From 40CM-2-70-7 sp035505915 (GTDB lineage: Bacteria; Gemmatimonadota; Gemmatimonadetes; Gemmatimonadales; GWC2-71-9): a stretch of 64,000 nt of DNA. The position numbers were made by a program, and so were the translations under genes. The notes below the pieces were generated by a model. The model was given only the letters and a program-made list of their open reading frames with translations. It was not told where the DNA came from and did not search any database. This document shows, piece after piece, positions 1-9,089 of the stretch. The stretch spans positions 58,831-122,830 of the forward strand of contig DATJQI010000057.1 of the NCBI GenBank assembly GCA_035505915.1. The letters are read 5' to 3'. Numbering within the stretch: position 1 is the stretch's first letter; each line of letters starts with the position of its first letter.

Positions 1-1059
1 GACGGCCAGGCCGCGGTCGTTCCCCCGCCGGCCGTGCGGGCCCGGTCGGCCCGGCCACCGGTTCGCCTGGTGGCGGTCGAAGGCCGGCCGTTCGTCCTGG
101 CCTACGCGGAGAACGACGAGCTCCGGATCGCCCACCCCGAGCGGGGCGTCGAGATCGTCTCGGTCCAGGGGATTCCCGCCGCCCTCTGGATCCGCGATTC
201 GATTCTCCCGGAAATCGCGGCCTCCAATCCCGCCACCCGTTGGGACCGCGCGGTGGAGGCGATGCTCGACGGCGAGCGCGGGACGCCCCTCCAGCTCGAG
301 CTCAAGCTTCCGAGTGGCGCCACGCGCGGGGCGAGCCTCACCCGCACCGTCACCGGCATGGACCGCTGGCCGCTCGAGCCCCCCGCCCTCGTGATCGACT
401 CGCTGCCGGGGGGCGTCTACATCGTGCGCCTCAACTCGTGCGCCGATCCCGGCGTCGCCGAGCGGTTCGACCGCGCTTTCCCGCGGTTCACCGGCGTTCA
501 CGGCCTGATCCTGGACCTCCGGGAGAACGAGGGCGCCGGCGGGGGACGGGAATCGGCGTACCGGATTCTCGCGCGCCTCGTGGCCCACCCGTTCGTCACG
601 TCGCGCTGGCGCACACCCCAGTACCGCCCCGCCTATCGCGGGGCCGACATGCCGGACTCCGCGGGCGCGTGGTTCTCGGCCCCTCCGGACACCATCCAGC
701 CGCGCGGGGACCTCCCGTCCTACGCGGGGCCGCTGGCGCTCCTGTCGTCCCCGCGCACCGCCGGAGCCGCGGTCGATCTCCTGGTGGCTTTCCGGAACGC
801 GCAGCGCGGGCCGGTGGTGGGAGAGCCCTCCGCGGGCGGGACCGGACAGATCCTGACCCTGCCCCTCATCCGGGGCTGGAGCTTCCGGGTCACGGTGACG
901 CGGGACGCCTTCCCGGACGGGACTGAGTTCGCCGCCTCCGGGATCGCGCCGGAGATGGCGGTGACCGAAACGGTCGCGGAGTTTCAAGCCGGGAAGGATC
1001 CCGCGCTCGACCGCGCCGTCGCCTGGGTGCGCGAGCGGGCCGGAGCCGGGGGACCCTGA
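1..1059 (+). CDS. S41-family peptidase-like protein, 5' truncated by window edge
   Basis: The reading frame is open from base 1, so the N-terminus lies outside the window; the visible part is about 352 residues. The C-terminal half has the S41 (tail-specific/IRBP-like protease) pattern: a strand ending in GLILDLRENEGAGGG, then LLSSPRTAGAAVDLL, then GEPSAGGTGQ. In active S41 enzymes the middle motif carries the catalytic Ser (as in T-x-S-A-A-E); here that place reads T-A-G-A-A-V (Gly codon at 763-765), so the nucleophile appears to be missing. It converges on the dienelactone hydrolase gene with only 13 bases between the two stops. The fold assignment is fairly safe; peptidase activity is doubtful. 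Confidence 0.75.
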   Translation, partial: DGQAAVVPPPAVRARSARPPVRLVAVEGRPFVLAYAENDELRIAHPERGVEIVSVQGIPAALWIRDSILPEIAASNPATRWDRAVEAMLDGERGTPLQLELKLPSGATRGASLTRTVTGMDRWPLEPPALVIDSLPGGVYIVRLNSCADPGVAERFDRAFPRFTGVHGLILDLRENEGAGGGRESAYRILARLVAHPFVTSRWRTPQYRPAYRGADMPDSAGAWFSAPPDTIQPRGDLPSYAGPLALLSSPRTAGAAVDLLVAFRNAQRGPVVGEPSAGGTGQILTLPLIRGWSFRVTVTRDAFPDGTEFAASGIAPEMAVTETVAEFQAGKDPALDRAVAWVRERAGAGGP

Positions 1060-1072
1060 GCGTCGGGCGCCG

Positions 1073-1843
1073 TCAGGCGCCGAGATGCGCGTGGAAGAAT
1101 TGCACCACCGCGGTCCACGCGGTGTCCGCCACCGCCGGGATGTCCCGGGACCGCAGGAATCCGTGCCCCACGCCGGGATAGATCCGGTACTGGTAGGACT
1201 TGCCCAGCTGCTTCATCAGGGAGTCGGTGGCCGGCACGGAGAGTGAGATCCGCGCGTCGTTCTGGGCGTACACCCCCAGCCCCGGCGCGTGGATGCGGGC
1301 GAGCGCCGCCGAATCCGGCCCCGGACCGTAGCACACGACGAAGCCCTTGAGTCCAGCGTTGTTCGTGGCGTAGCGGAAGCTCTGTCCGCCGCCCCAGCAG
1401 AACCCGATGACCCCGATCCGGTCGGCCCGGACCGCGCGGATGCCCTTCAGATAGGCGTAGGTCGCGTCGAGGTCCTGCGTCAGGGTGTCCGGGTTCAACC
1501 CCCGGATCAGCTCCACCGCCTGGTTCTGGTCCGAAGGCGTGCCCCCGCGCCGGGAGAGCAGGTCCGGCGCGATGGCGACGAACCCGGCGCGCGCCAGCTG
1601 CGTCACCCGGTCCCGCACGAAGTCGGACATCCCGAAGATCTCGTGGATCACGATCACGCCCGGCGCCGCGTCGCTCCGCTCCGGATACGCGACGTAGGCG
1701 GTGATCGAGTCCTTCCCCGACCGGAACTTCACGTACTCGGCGTGGATGTCCGCGGGCGCGTGCCGCGAGAGCCGCCACGCCGACGCGCCCGTCACCAGCG
1801 TCAGCCCCGCCAGGAGACCGAGTGCCCGCCGCCTACTTGCCAT
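1073..1843 (-). CDS. dienelactone hydrolase family protein
   Basis: 256 residues, alpha/beta hydrolase of the dienelactone hydrolase family. The N-terminus (MASRRRALGLLAGLTLVTG) is a basic stretch followed by a hydrophobic segment, so the protein is probably exported or membrane-anchored. The nucleophile elbow is GFCWGGG, with Cys in the nucleophile position as in true dienelactone hydrolases; the Asp (QNDARI) and His (GVGHGF) of the triad follow at the expected distances. The ATG at 1843 overlaps the end of the upstream sorbosone-dehydrogenase-like gene by 11 bases, and it is the last gene of the long gyrA-headed run. The substrate cannot be told from sequence. Confidence 0.88.
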   Translation of the reverse strand: MASRRRALGLLAGLTLVTGASAWRLSRHAPADIHAEYVKFRSGKDSITAYVAYPERSDAAPGVIVIHEIFGMSDFVRDRVTQLARAGFVAIAPDLLSRRGGTPSDQNQAVELIRGLNPDTLTQDLDATYAYLKGIRAVRADRIGVIGFCWGGGQSFRYATNNAGLKGFVVCYGPGPDSAALARIHAPGLGVYAQNDARISLSVPATDSLMKQLGKSYQYRIYPGVGHGFLRSRDIPAVADTAWTAVVQFFHAHLGA

Positions 1844-2939
1844 AGGTCACCCTCCAGATCCGTCCGCCCGAGTCGTCCGAGATGAGGAGCGAGCCGTCGG
1901 GCAGCACGAGAAGTCCCACGGGACGGCCCCAGCGGGAGCCGTCGGGAAGCTGCCACCCGGTCACGAAGTCCTGGCTCGACACCGGCCGCCCGTCGGCGAC
2001 GCGCACGCGGATCACCTTGGCCCCGGTGGGGACCGAGCGGTTCCAGGACCCGTGGAAGGTCACGAAAGCGTCGCCCGCGAAGTCCGCCGGGAACTGGGAG
2101 CCGCGGTAGAACGCGAGCCCCAGGGGCGCCGAGTGGGCCTGAAAGGTCAGGGCGGGCGGCTCGACGTCGTCGCACTTGGCGTCGGGGTACTCCGGGTTGG
2201 GCTTCCCCGGCAGGTAGCAGCGCGGCCAGCCGTACCACTTCCCGTCCTTGATGATGTTGAGATGCTCGGGAGGCAGGTCGTCGCCGAGGTTGTCCCGGTC
2301 GTTGTTCACGCCCCAGAGCTCGCCGGTGGCGGGGTTGAACGCGACGCCCACCGAATTGCGCAGTCCCGACGCGAACAGCCGGCCGCCGGTCCCGTCCAGC
2401 TGAAACTGCATCACGGCCGCGCGACGGTGATCCGCCTCGTCGCAGACGTTGCAGGTCGATCCGATCGACACGTAGATCCGCCGGTCGGGCCCGATGAGCA
2501 CGGTGCGGGTGGTGTGGTTTCCGCCGCCCGGGAGGTCCGCCAGCTGGGTGCGCTTGCCGTCGGGGTCGATGCGGATCAGCGCGTCCTCGTCTCCCACGTA
2601 CAGCGTGTCCCCGCGCCAGGCGAGGCCGAAGGGATGAAACAGGCCTTTGGCGTACGGCACCGCGGAGTCGGCCACCCCGTCGCCGTTGGCGTCGGGCAGG
2701 CGCACCACAGTCCCGCTCCGGGGGATCGAGGCGTAGACCACGTTGCCCGGACCCAGGGCGAGGTAGCGCACGCCGCCCAGGTGCTCCGCGAAGATGGAGA
2801 TCGTGAACCCCGGCGGGACGTACAGGGTGTGCCCGGCGACCGGCACCGGCCGCATCCCGGCCTGCTGGCCCACGTCGGCCCGGGTATGGCAGGCGACGAG
2901 CGACGCCGCGAGGAGCGACGCGCGGCCGACGGGCCTCAG
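1833..2939 (-). CDS. sorbosone/PQQ-glucose dehydrogenase-like beta-propeller lipoprotein
   Basis: About 368 residues. The mature part is a six-bladed beta-propeller of the soluble glucose/sorbosone dehydrogenase group (blocks such as FHPFGLAWRGDTLYVGD, SGLRNSVGVAFNPATGELW, FHGSWNRS and RPVGLLVLPDGSLLISDD). These enzymes oxidise sugars or aldoses in the periplasm with PQQ. The start is uncertain: a good lipobox (SLVAC) lies about 18 residues after a CTG at 2939, which would overlap the upstream aminopeptidase stop by 4 bases; the first ATG (2853) would remove the signal. I chose the CTG because it keeps the signal peptide and fits the overlap habit of the operon. A Cys pair (CNVCDEADH) near residue 170 is unusual and could be a disulfide or metal site. 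Confidence 0.82.
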   Translation of the reverse strand: MRPVGRASLLAASLVACHTRADVGQQAGMRPVPVAGHTLYVPPGFTISIFAEHLGGVRYLALGPGNVVYASIPRSGTVVRLPDANGDGVADSAVPYAKGLFHPFGLAWRGDTLYVGDEDALIRIDPDGKRTQLADLPGGGNHTTRTVLIGPDRRIYVSIGSTCNVCDEADHRRAAVMQFQLDGTGGRLFASGLRNSVGVAFNPATGELWGVNNDRDNLGDDLPPEHLNIIKDGKWYGWPRCYLPGKPNPEYPDAKCDDVEPPALTFQAHSAPLGLAFYRGSQFPADFAGDAFVTFHGSWNRSVPTGAKVIRVRVADGRPVSSQDFVTGWQLPDGSRWGRPVGLLVLPDGSLLISDDSGGRIWRVTYGK

Positions 2940-4558
2940 GGCCGGGCGTCCACGGTGGCGGTGAGCAGGAACGCCCCGTCGGGATCGACGCGCATCGCGG
3001 TGGGCGTCCAGGGAACGTCCATCCGCACGTTCGTCGGGGGGCCGTCCACGTCGAAGGTGCGCCGCACCGTCTTGCCGTCGGGTCCCGTGAACTCCACCGG
3101 CACGCCGTTCAGGCGGAAGAGGCCCCAGGCGGAAGGCTGCGTCTCCTGCACGTCCGCGACCGCCTGGTGCTTGAAGGGCTCGTAGTGCCAGGTGACGGTG
3201 AGCTGGGGGTAGCCCGGCTGGCGCAGCCACTGCCGGAAGAACCAGTCGAGGTTCTTCCGGGCCTTCCGCTCCATCATCGTCTCGAACTGTGCCGAGAGCA
3301 CGCTCGAGTCCCGGTACGTGGCGTAGTAGTCGCGGATGCCGCGGAAGAACGCCGAGTCTCCCACCTGACGTCGCAGCATGTGCAGCACCCAGGCGCCCTT
3401 CTGATAGCTGTTGGCGTTGAGAAGCCGCGCGGGGTCGGTCTCGGTGGAATCGATGATCGGGCGGTCGACCACCGGGGATTTCAGGTAGCTCGCGGCGTAC
3501 GCGCGCATGCCCTGGCTGAGGATCGTGTCCCCGTGGAGCGCGGCGCCGGCGACCAGGTCGAAGTAGTCGGCGAACCCTTCCGACAGCCACAGGTGATGGA
3601 AGTCCCGCTCGGTGACGGCGTCACCGAACCACTGATGCGCGGTCTCGTGCCGCACCACGCCCTCCCGCATGGTGCGGTCGGCGTAGGGCGCCTCGGCGTA
3701 GAAGATCGCGGATGCGTTCTCCATGCCCCCGTACTTCGTGGCCGATTCGACGTGAGCCAGCTTCTCGTACGGGAACGGACCCACGATGCGGGTGAGGACG
3801 TCCACCACGGCCGAGACGTCGTGAAACGGGACCGAGTCGGCGAACGCGGAATCGTCCGGCCAGGTCCAGACGTCGATGGGCACGGGGCTCGTGAACGTGC
3901 TGGCGGTCGGATGGGCGCTGCGCACCATCGGGCCGGCGGCGATCACCATCGTGTAGGTCGGCACCGGGTGGCGCTCGCGCCAGGTCCAGCGGACGTGCCC
4001 GGCGTCGGCGGACGTCGTATCCAACAGCTGGCCGTTGGCCACCACCCGCCAGGCCGCCGGCGCCGTCACCACGAAGTCCACCGCCGCCTTGTCGCCCGGG
4101 TCGTCGATGGTCGGCAGCCAGTGCCGGGCGCGCTCGGGCCAGTTGTCGGCGAAGAGTCCCGCGTGGCCGCGGCCGTCCGAGCCCGCCAGCAGGCCGTCCG
4201 TGGGCGCCCCGTGATAATAGACGGTGACACGGTTCAGCACGGTGCCGCTCACCGGATGGGGGCCGAGCGGGACGCGCAGGGCGCGTCCGTCGTACGCGAA
4301 CTGATGCGAGGAATCGGGGTGCGCGGGGTTCACGACGGAATCCACCGTCATCCCCACCAGATCAAGCGACAGGGTGTCCCCGGCGGCGGCCCCCCGCCGC
4401 ATCGCGATCGTCGCCGCGCCCTGGATCGCCAACCCGCTGTCGGGGAGCGCCAGCTCGAAGTGATACAGGAAGACGTCGATGCCCGCCCGCTGGGCCGGCA
4501 AAGACGCCGCGGCGGCGAGCAGGAGTCCCAGCAGTGTCCGTCCCACCCTACCCGGCAT
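2936..4558 (-). CDS. M1 family zinc aminopeptidase (secreted)
   Basis: 540 residues with an N-terminal signal peptide (MPGRVGRTLLGLLLAAAASLPAQ, cleavage near PAQ). The gluzincin core is complete: GGMEN substrate-anchoring motif, HETAHQWF (HExxH zinc site) and the third ligand Glu in WLSEGFADYFD. The N-terminal beta domain and the C-terminal part are short compared with the 850-900 residues of PepN, as in the compact secreted M1 group. It probably removes N-terminal residues from peptides in the periplasm. The ATG overlaps the end of the E1 alpha gene by 11 bases, and its stop overlaps the next gene, so it lies inside the long minus-strand operon. Confidence 0.92.
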   Translation of the reverse strand: MPGRVGRTLLGLLLAAAASLPAQRAGIDVFLYHFELALPDSGLAIQGAATIAMRRGAAAGDTLSLDLVGMTVDSVVNPAHPDSSHQFAYDGRALRVPLGPHPVSGTVLNRVTVYYHGAPTDGLLAGSDGRGHAGLFADNWPERARHWLPTIDDPGDKAAVDFVVTAPAAWRVVANGQLLDTTSADAGHVRWTWRERHPVPTYTMVIAAGPMVRSAHPTASTFTSPVPIDVWTWPDDSAFADSVPFHDVSAVVDVLTRIVGPFPYEKLAHVESATKYGGMENASAIFYAEAPYADRTMREGVVRHETAHQWFGDAVTERDFHHLWLSEGFADYFDLVAGAALHGDTILSQGMRAYAASYLKSPVVDRPIIDSTETDPARLLNANSYQKGAWVLHMLRRQVGDSAFFRGIRDYYATYRDSSVLSAQFETMMERKARKNLDWFFRQWLRQPGYPQLTVTWHYEPFKHQAVADVQETQPSAWGLFRLNGVPVEFTGPDGKTVRRTFDVDGPPTNVRMDVPWTPTAMRVDPDGAFLLTATVDARP

Positions 4559-5633
4559 ACACGCCCCCCAAGGCCGTCTCCCCCGCCGGCATCACGTCCC
4601 GGCTCGCCGCTGCCAGCTCGGCCGCGCGCTCCACCTCCGCGGTGACCTCGGTCTCCACTTCCGCCAGCCCGGCCTCCAGCCACCCCTGCCCCAACAAGTA
4701 CCCCTCGTACTGCCCGATGGGGTCCCGGCTCCCCCACTGCTCGAACAGCGCCGCGGGGAAGGTCTCCCGGGCCTCCCGCTCGTCGTGGGTGGCGTGGCCC
4801 CCCATCCGGAACGTTTCGGCCACGAGGAGGGCCGGGCCTTCACCCCGCCGGCACCGGTCCGCCGCGAGGCGGGTGGCCGCGAAGGCGTCCAGCACGTTGT
4901 TGCCGTCGAAACCGGCCCCCGGAATGCCGTAGGAGTCGGCCCAGTCGGCGAACGACGCGGGCAAGTGGTGCTGGTCCATCCGGGTGCCGAGCGCCACCTG
5001 GTTGTTCTGGACGATCAGAATGGCGGGGAGCTTCTGGACGGCCGCGAAATTGGTCCCCTCGTGGGCGGCGCCGGTCTTGGTGGACCCGTCGCCGATCCAG
5101 GTGAGCGCCACCCGTGGTTCCCCCCGGAGCTTGAACGCGAGCGCGATCCCCGCGACGACGGGCACCACGTCCGCCACGTGGGAGATGGGCTGCAGCACTC
5201 CCCGGCCCCAATCCCCTACGTGGAGATCCCGGCCACCGCTGGGGGAGTCGGCGCTGCCGAGATAGGCGCGGAACATGTCGGGGAGCGGCACACCGAATTC
5301 GATACAGGCCGCGGCATTGCGGATCATGGGGGACACGACGTCCGAGCCGCGCCGCAGCGCGTGCACCGGTCCCACGGTCGTGGCTTCCTCGCCGGTCCCG
5401 AGCCAGGCCTTGGAGATCACGCCGGTGCGGACCCAGCGCTTCAGCTGGATGTCGTGGAGGCGGGCCCGGAGGAGTCCGGCGTAGAGTTCGCGGTGTTGAT
5501 CCCGCGTCAGGCTCTGGACGATCTCCCGGCGTGCCGGATCGCGCTCGATCGTTTCCCGGTAGCTCCGGGCCAGGACCGGATCGGGACGCCAGGAGACGTA
5601 TTCGGGGGGATCGAAGGCGGGAAAGCGGCGCAT
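4548..5633 (-). CDS. 2-oxoacid dehydrogenase E1 component, alpha subunit
   Basis: 361 residues, thiamine-diphosphate-dependent E1 alpha of the pyruvate/branched-chain 2-oxoacid dehydrogenase family. The TPP/Mg motif is clear: GDGSTKTGAAHEGTNFAAV ... LIVQNN (GDG-x(n)-NN). The phosphorylation-loop region carries MGGHATHDE, where pyruvate-type enzymes usually have GHSxxDP, so a branched-chain or acetoin-type substrate is as likely as pyruvate. E1 alpha works as a heterotetramer with E1 beta and needs E2; neither gene is adjacent, so this subunit is an orphan here. It starts 1 base after the kinase stop. Confidence 0.88.
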   Translation of the reverse strand: MRRFPAFDPPEYVSWRPDPVLARSYRETIERDPARREIVQSLTRDQHRELYAGLLRARLHDIQLKRWVRTGVISKAWLGTGEEATTVGPVHALRRGSDVVSPMIRNAAACIEFGVPLPDMFRAYLGSADSPSGGRDLHVGDWGRGVLQPISHVADVVPVVAGIALAFKLRGEPRVALTWIGDGSTKTGAAHEGTNFAAVQKLPAILIVQNNQVALGTRMDQHHLPASFADWADSYGIPGAGFDGNNVLDAFAATRLAADRCRRGEGPALLVAETFRMGGHATHDEREARETFPAALFEQWGSRDPIGQYEGYLLGQGWLEAGLAEVETEVTAEVERAAELAAASRDVMPAGETALGGVYAG

Positions 5634-5634
5634 C

Positions 5635-6714
5635 CTACCGGAACAGCTTGCCCAGCAATCCTCCGCCGGAGGCCTGGTCGCTGGTCCCGCTCAACGCGTC
5701 GGCGAACTCGAGGGCGGTGGAGTACCGGCTGTCCGGATTGGTCTCCATCGCCTTGTTGAGCGCCTTCTCGAGGTACTCGGGGAGGTCCGGGCGCAGCTGG
5801 CGGAGGGGTGTGGGCGTGCCGCGGAGCCGCGCGATCATCATCTCCTGCGCGTTGCGGCCCTGGAAGGGAAGCTTCCCCGTGAACAGCTCGAAGGCCACGA
5901 TGCCGAGGGCGTAGATGTCCGAGCGGGCGTCCAGGGCCTTGCCGCGGATCTGCTCGGGGCTCATGAACTCGGGGGTCCCGAGGATGATCCCGGTCGCGGT
6001 GAGCTTCTGGATGGCGGGGTCCGCGCGGCGCTCCTTGGCGAGCCCGAAGTCCATCACCACGGCTTTGTCGGTGCCGTTCTCGTCCACCAGCATGATGTTC
6101 TCGGGCTTCAGGTCCCGGTGCACGATGTGGAGCTCGTGGGCGTGCTGGAGCCCGGCGCACACCTCCCGCAGGATCTTCACGCCGGGCGCCAGGTCCATCG
6201 GCCCCTTCTGCACTTCCCGGTCCGAGAGGAGGTCGCCCTTCAGGAACGGCATCACGAGGTAGATGAGCCCGTCTTCGGACTCGCCCAGCCGGAGGATGCG
6301 GCAGACGTTGGGGTGATCCAGGCGCATGGCCAGGCCCGCCTCGCGCCGCAGCCGCTCCACCGAGCTCTTGTCGGTGGCGAGCTTGGGCGACAGAACCTTG
6401 ATGGCGACCTCGTTCCCCGACGCCAGCTCCTTCGCCAGGTAGACGTAGGACATGCCGCCCTCGCCCAGCTTCTTCGCGACCTGGTAGCGGCCGTCCAGGA
6501 GCTGGTTGGAGAGGGTGGACGCCCGGTCCAGGCCGCCGATCCCGATGGCGGGGGGCGGCGTGCGCACCGACGTGTTGCTCCCGGAGACCGGCGCGGCGGG
6601 TTTGGCGTTGGGAGACTTGGTCTGGACCTCCACCAGCATGCTGCCGTCCTTCGGGCAGAAGCGGGCGGCGTCGGAGTAGACCGACCCGCAGCGGGGGCAG
6701 CGACGATCGCTCAT
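5635..6714 (-). CDS. zinc-ribbon serine/threonine protein kinase
   Basis: 359 residues. The protein opens with a zinc-ribbon-like segment (CPRCGSVYSDAARFCPKDG), then a low-complexity linker of about 50 residues, then a complete Hanks-type kinase domain from about residue 75: glycine loop GEGGMSYVYLA, catalytic Lys in VAIKVL, HRDLKPEN catalytic loop, DFG as MDFGLA, and TPEFMSPEQ before the peptide-binding region. There is no C-terminal transmembrane helix or PASTA domain; it ends in a short Gly-rich tail, so it is cytosolic. The ATG overlaps the stop of the diguanylate cyclase-like gene (ATGA), which suggests coupled synthesis of the two signalling proteins. A longer reading frame exists upstream but only shadows the neighbour. 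Confidence 0.93.
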   Translation of the reverse strand: MSDRRCPRCGSVYSDAARFCPKDGSMLVEVQTKSPNAKPAAPVSGSNTSVRTPPPAIGIGGLDRASTLSNQLLDGRYQVAKKLGEGGMSYVYLAKELASGNEVAIKVLSPKLATDKSSVERLRREAGLAMRLDHPNVCRILRLGESEDGLIYLVMPFLKGDLLSDREVQKGPMDLAPGVKILREVCAGLQHAHELHIVHRDLKPENIMLVDENGTDKAVVMDFGLAKERRADPAIQKLTATGIILGTPEFMSPEQIRGKALDARSDIYALGIVAFELFTGKLPFQGRNAQEMMIARLRGTPTPLRQLRPDLPEYLEKALNKAMETNPDSRYSTALEFADALSGTSDQASGGGLLGKLFR

Positions 6715-8150
6715 GGGCGGACCAAGTTGCGCCCTTCGTTCTTGGCGCGATAGAGGGCCTGGTCCGCCATCGCCACGAATCCTTCGGCGCTCTGGATCTT
6801 GTCGTCCGGGAACGCCGCGATGCCGATCGAAACCGTGAGGTTGAGCGGGGAATCGCCGGTATCCGCGAAGTCGTGGTTCTGGATCCGCTGCCGGAGGCGC
6901 TCGGCGAAGATGGTGGCGCCCTGCAGGCCGGTCTCGGGCATCACCACCACGAACTCCTCGCCGCCGTACCGGGCCACGATGTCCACGGACCGGGCCTCCC
7001 GGCGGAGCATCTCGCCCACCTGGCGCAGCACCGAGTCGCCCGCCAGGTGGCCCCGGGTGTCGTTGATCTGCTTGAACCGGTCGATGTCGGCGAGCAGGAT
7101 GCTGATCCCCAGCTTGTAGCGCCGGGCCCGGTCCAGCTCCGCGTCGAGCGCCTCGGCCAGGGCCCGGCGGTTCATCGTCCCGGTGAGGGCGTCGGTGGCG
7201 GCCAGCTTCTCGAGCCGCTGCTTGTCCGACACGGCGGTCTCGAAGTCGTACGCCTTCTCGATGGCCGCCACCGCGGTCTCGATGACGGTTTCGGCGAACT
7301 GCGCGTCGGCACGGGTGAGGGGCAGGTCGTCGCCGGTGGTGCGCAGGAAGAACACGCCGATCTGCTGGTCCTTCATCGAGAAGGGCAGCGCCACGGCCGA
7401 CCGGGTCGGCACCTTGATGCCTTCCCGCTCCCAGCGGGTGCGCTCGGCCTCGTACAGCGGATCGGTGGCGACGTCGGCCACCAGCACCGGACGTCCGGTG
7501 GAGAGCGCCTTCTGGATCTCCGGGTAGCGGGCCAGGTCGATCTGGAGGTTCCGCAGCATCGGGTTCTCGTACGCCGCCACCACCACGCCCACCTGATCGC
7601 CGGCCTTGGCCAGCACCATGGAGCACTTGGAGATGTTCAGCACCCGGGCCACGCGGCGGGCCAGGATGTGATAGATCTCGTCGGGTTTCAGGGAGTCGGT
7701 GACTTCGTGCAGGATGTCCACCATGGCGGCGCGGGAGCGGGCTTCTTCCCGTGCCGAGGCGAGGGCCTTCCCGACGCGGAGATGGGCCTCCACCCGCGCG
7801 AGCAGTTCCCGGACCCGGAAGGGCTTGGAAATGAAGTCGGCGGCGCCGAGACCCAGGGACTTCACCGTGGCTTCCTCGGGGGGCATCGACGAGACCATCA
7901 GGACCGGCAGGTCGCGGTAGCGCTCGTCGCCCTTGAGGCGCTCGAGCAGCTGCAGCCCGTCGATCTTCGGCATCATGATGTCGAGGAGGAGGAGGTCGGG
8001 TCGCTCTTCTTCCAGGCGGCCCAGCAGCCCTTCACCGCCGGGGGCGGTGGACACCTGGTAGCCGTGCTCCTTGAGGATCCACGTCAGCGTCCGGACGAGC
8101 GACGCGTCGTCGTCCGCGACGAGAATCCGGGAGCCTTCCAGGTCGGACAT
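6711..8150 (-). CDS. response regulator with REC, GAF and GGDEF domains (diguanylate cyclase)
   Basis: 479 residues in three parts. Residues 8-125 form a receiver domain with the acidic pocket VADDDAS, phospho-acceptor Asp57 (LLLLDIMMPKIDG) and the conserved Lys in SKPFR. Residues about 150-300 form a GAF sensor domain. The C-terminus is a GGDEF domain with GGEEF at about 396-400, the active-site signature for cyclic di-GMP synthesis, and an RxxD inhibitory site (RSVD) five residues before it, so product feedback inhibition is likely. It lies between the Thr/Ser dehydratase and the zinc-ribbon kinase; no histidine kinase is adjacent, so its phosphodonor is unknown. Confidence 0.94.
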   Translation of the reverse strand: MSDLEGSRILVADDDASLVRTLTWILKEHGYQVSTAPGGEGLLGRLEEERPDLLLLDIMMPKIDGLQLLERLKGDERYRDLPVLMVSSMPPEEATVKSLGLGAADFISKPFRVRELLARVEAHLRVGKALASAREEARSRAAMVDILHEVTDSLKPDEIYHILARRVARVLNISKCSMVLAKAGDQVGVVVAAYENPMLRNLQIDLARYPEIQKALSTGRPVLVADVATDPLYEAERTRWEREGIKVPTRSAVALPFSMKDQQIGVFFLRTTGDDLPLTRADAQFAETVIETAVAAIEKAYDFETAVSDKQRLEKLAATDALTGTMNRRALAEALDAELDRARRYKLGISILLADIDRFKQINDTRGHLAGDSVLRQVGEMLRREARSVDIVARYGGEEFVVVMPETGLQGATIFAERLRQRIQNHDFADTGDSPLNLTVSIGIAAFPDDKIQSAEGFVAMADQALYRAKNEGRNLVRP

Positions 8151-8156
8151 CGGCGC

Positions 8157-9089
8157 TCAGTCCTCGAGCAGCAGGGGATCGACGTTTCCGCCGCTCACCA
8201 CCAGGACGGTGGTGCCCGACGGCCGCACGGCGCCGGAGCGGAGGGCCGCCGTGGTCGCGGCGCCGGACGGTTCCACCGTCAGCCGGCACTCGCGATGTAG
8301 AAAATGCACCGCCTCGCGAAGGCTGTCATCCTCCACGAGCGCGACGCCCGCGATGCGCTCCCGCTGCGCCAGCAGGTGCGCGAACGGCGCGGCGCCCACG
8401 GTCAGGGTGATCAGTCCGTCCGCCAGGCTCGCGGTGCGGTCGAGGCGGACCGGCGCGCCGGCCGCGAGCGAGCGGGTCAGCTTGGGCGCGCCGACCGGCT
8501 CCACACCCCACACCCGCGCCCGGGAGCCGGCGGCGGCCAGTCCGGTCACCACGCCCGCGATCAGGCCCCCGCCTCCCACCGGCACCACGACCGTCTCCAC
8601 GTCCGGCAGGTCCTCGACGATCTCCAGCGCGACGGTCGCCTGCCCGGCGATGACGTCCGGATGATCGAACGGCGGCACCAGGGCCAGGTGCTCTCCCGCG
8701 GCGAGGGCCTCGGCCTTCGCCTGCCGGTCCGCCGAGGTCCGGCCCGCGAAGACCACCTCACCGCCCCACTTCTTCACGCCGGCGACCTTCACCGCGGGCG
8801 CGGTTTCCGGCATCACGACTACGGCCCGCACACCGAACCGCTGCGCGGCCCAGGCGACGGCCTGCCCGTGATTCCCGGAAGAATACGTGATTACCCCCGG
8901 CGCCCGGGCGGCGTCGGACAGCCGGCGCACCGCCGTGAACGCGCCCCGGGCCTTGAACGCGCCCACGGGCTGCAGGCTTTCGAGCTTGAGGTAGGCCTTG
9001 AGGGGCTCGACCCAGACCAGCGGGGTCCGCACCGCGACCCCCGCCAGCGCTCCCGCCGCCTCCCGGACCGCCTCGGCCGTCACCATCAC
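8157..9089 (-). CDS. threonine/serine dehydratase, PLP-dependent
   Basis: 310 residues, fold-type II PLP enzyme. The PLP-binding Lys is Lys46 in LQPVGAFKARGA; SSGNHGQAVAWAA binds the substrate and cofactor, and VPVGGGGLIAG holds the PLP phosphate. There is no C-terminal ACT regulatory domain, so it resembles the catabolic/biodegradative or serine-racemase-like group rather than feedback-regulated IlvA. Likely reaction: deamination of L-threonine to 2-oxobutyrate and/or of serine to pyruvate. Its ATG at 9089 overlaps the gyrA stop by 4 bases. A racemase activity cannot be excluded from sequence. Confidence 0.88.
   Translation of the reverse strand: MMVTAEAVREAAGALAGVAVRTPLVWVEPLKAYLKLESLQPVGAFKARGAFTAVRRLSDAARAPGVITYSSGNHGQAVAWAAQRFGVRAVVVMPETAPAVKVAGVKKWGGEVVFAGRTSADRQAKAEALAAGEHLALVPPFDHPDVIAGQATVALEIVEDLPDVETVVVPVGGGGLIAGVVTGLAAAGSRARVWGVEPVGAPKLTRSLAAGAPVRLDRTASLADGLITLTVGAAPFAHLLAQRERIAGVALVEDDSLREAVHFLHRECRLTVEPSGAATTAALRSGAVRPSGTTVLVVSGGNVDPLLLED

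Noticed and set aside
1833..3590. A 585-residue form of the sorbosone dehydrogenase-like protein
   Set aside because: The N-terminal half is the shadow of the M1 peptidase gene; the lipobox lies just after the peptidase stop.
5635..7626. A longer kinase protein with 300 extra N-terminal residues
   Set aside because: The extra part is the off-frame shadow of the GGDEF gene (Arg/Gly/Pro-rich, no domain). The ATG at 6714 gives the zinc-ribbon start and an ATGA overlap.
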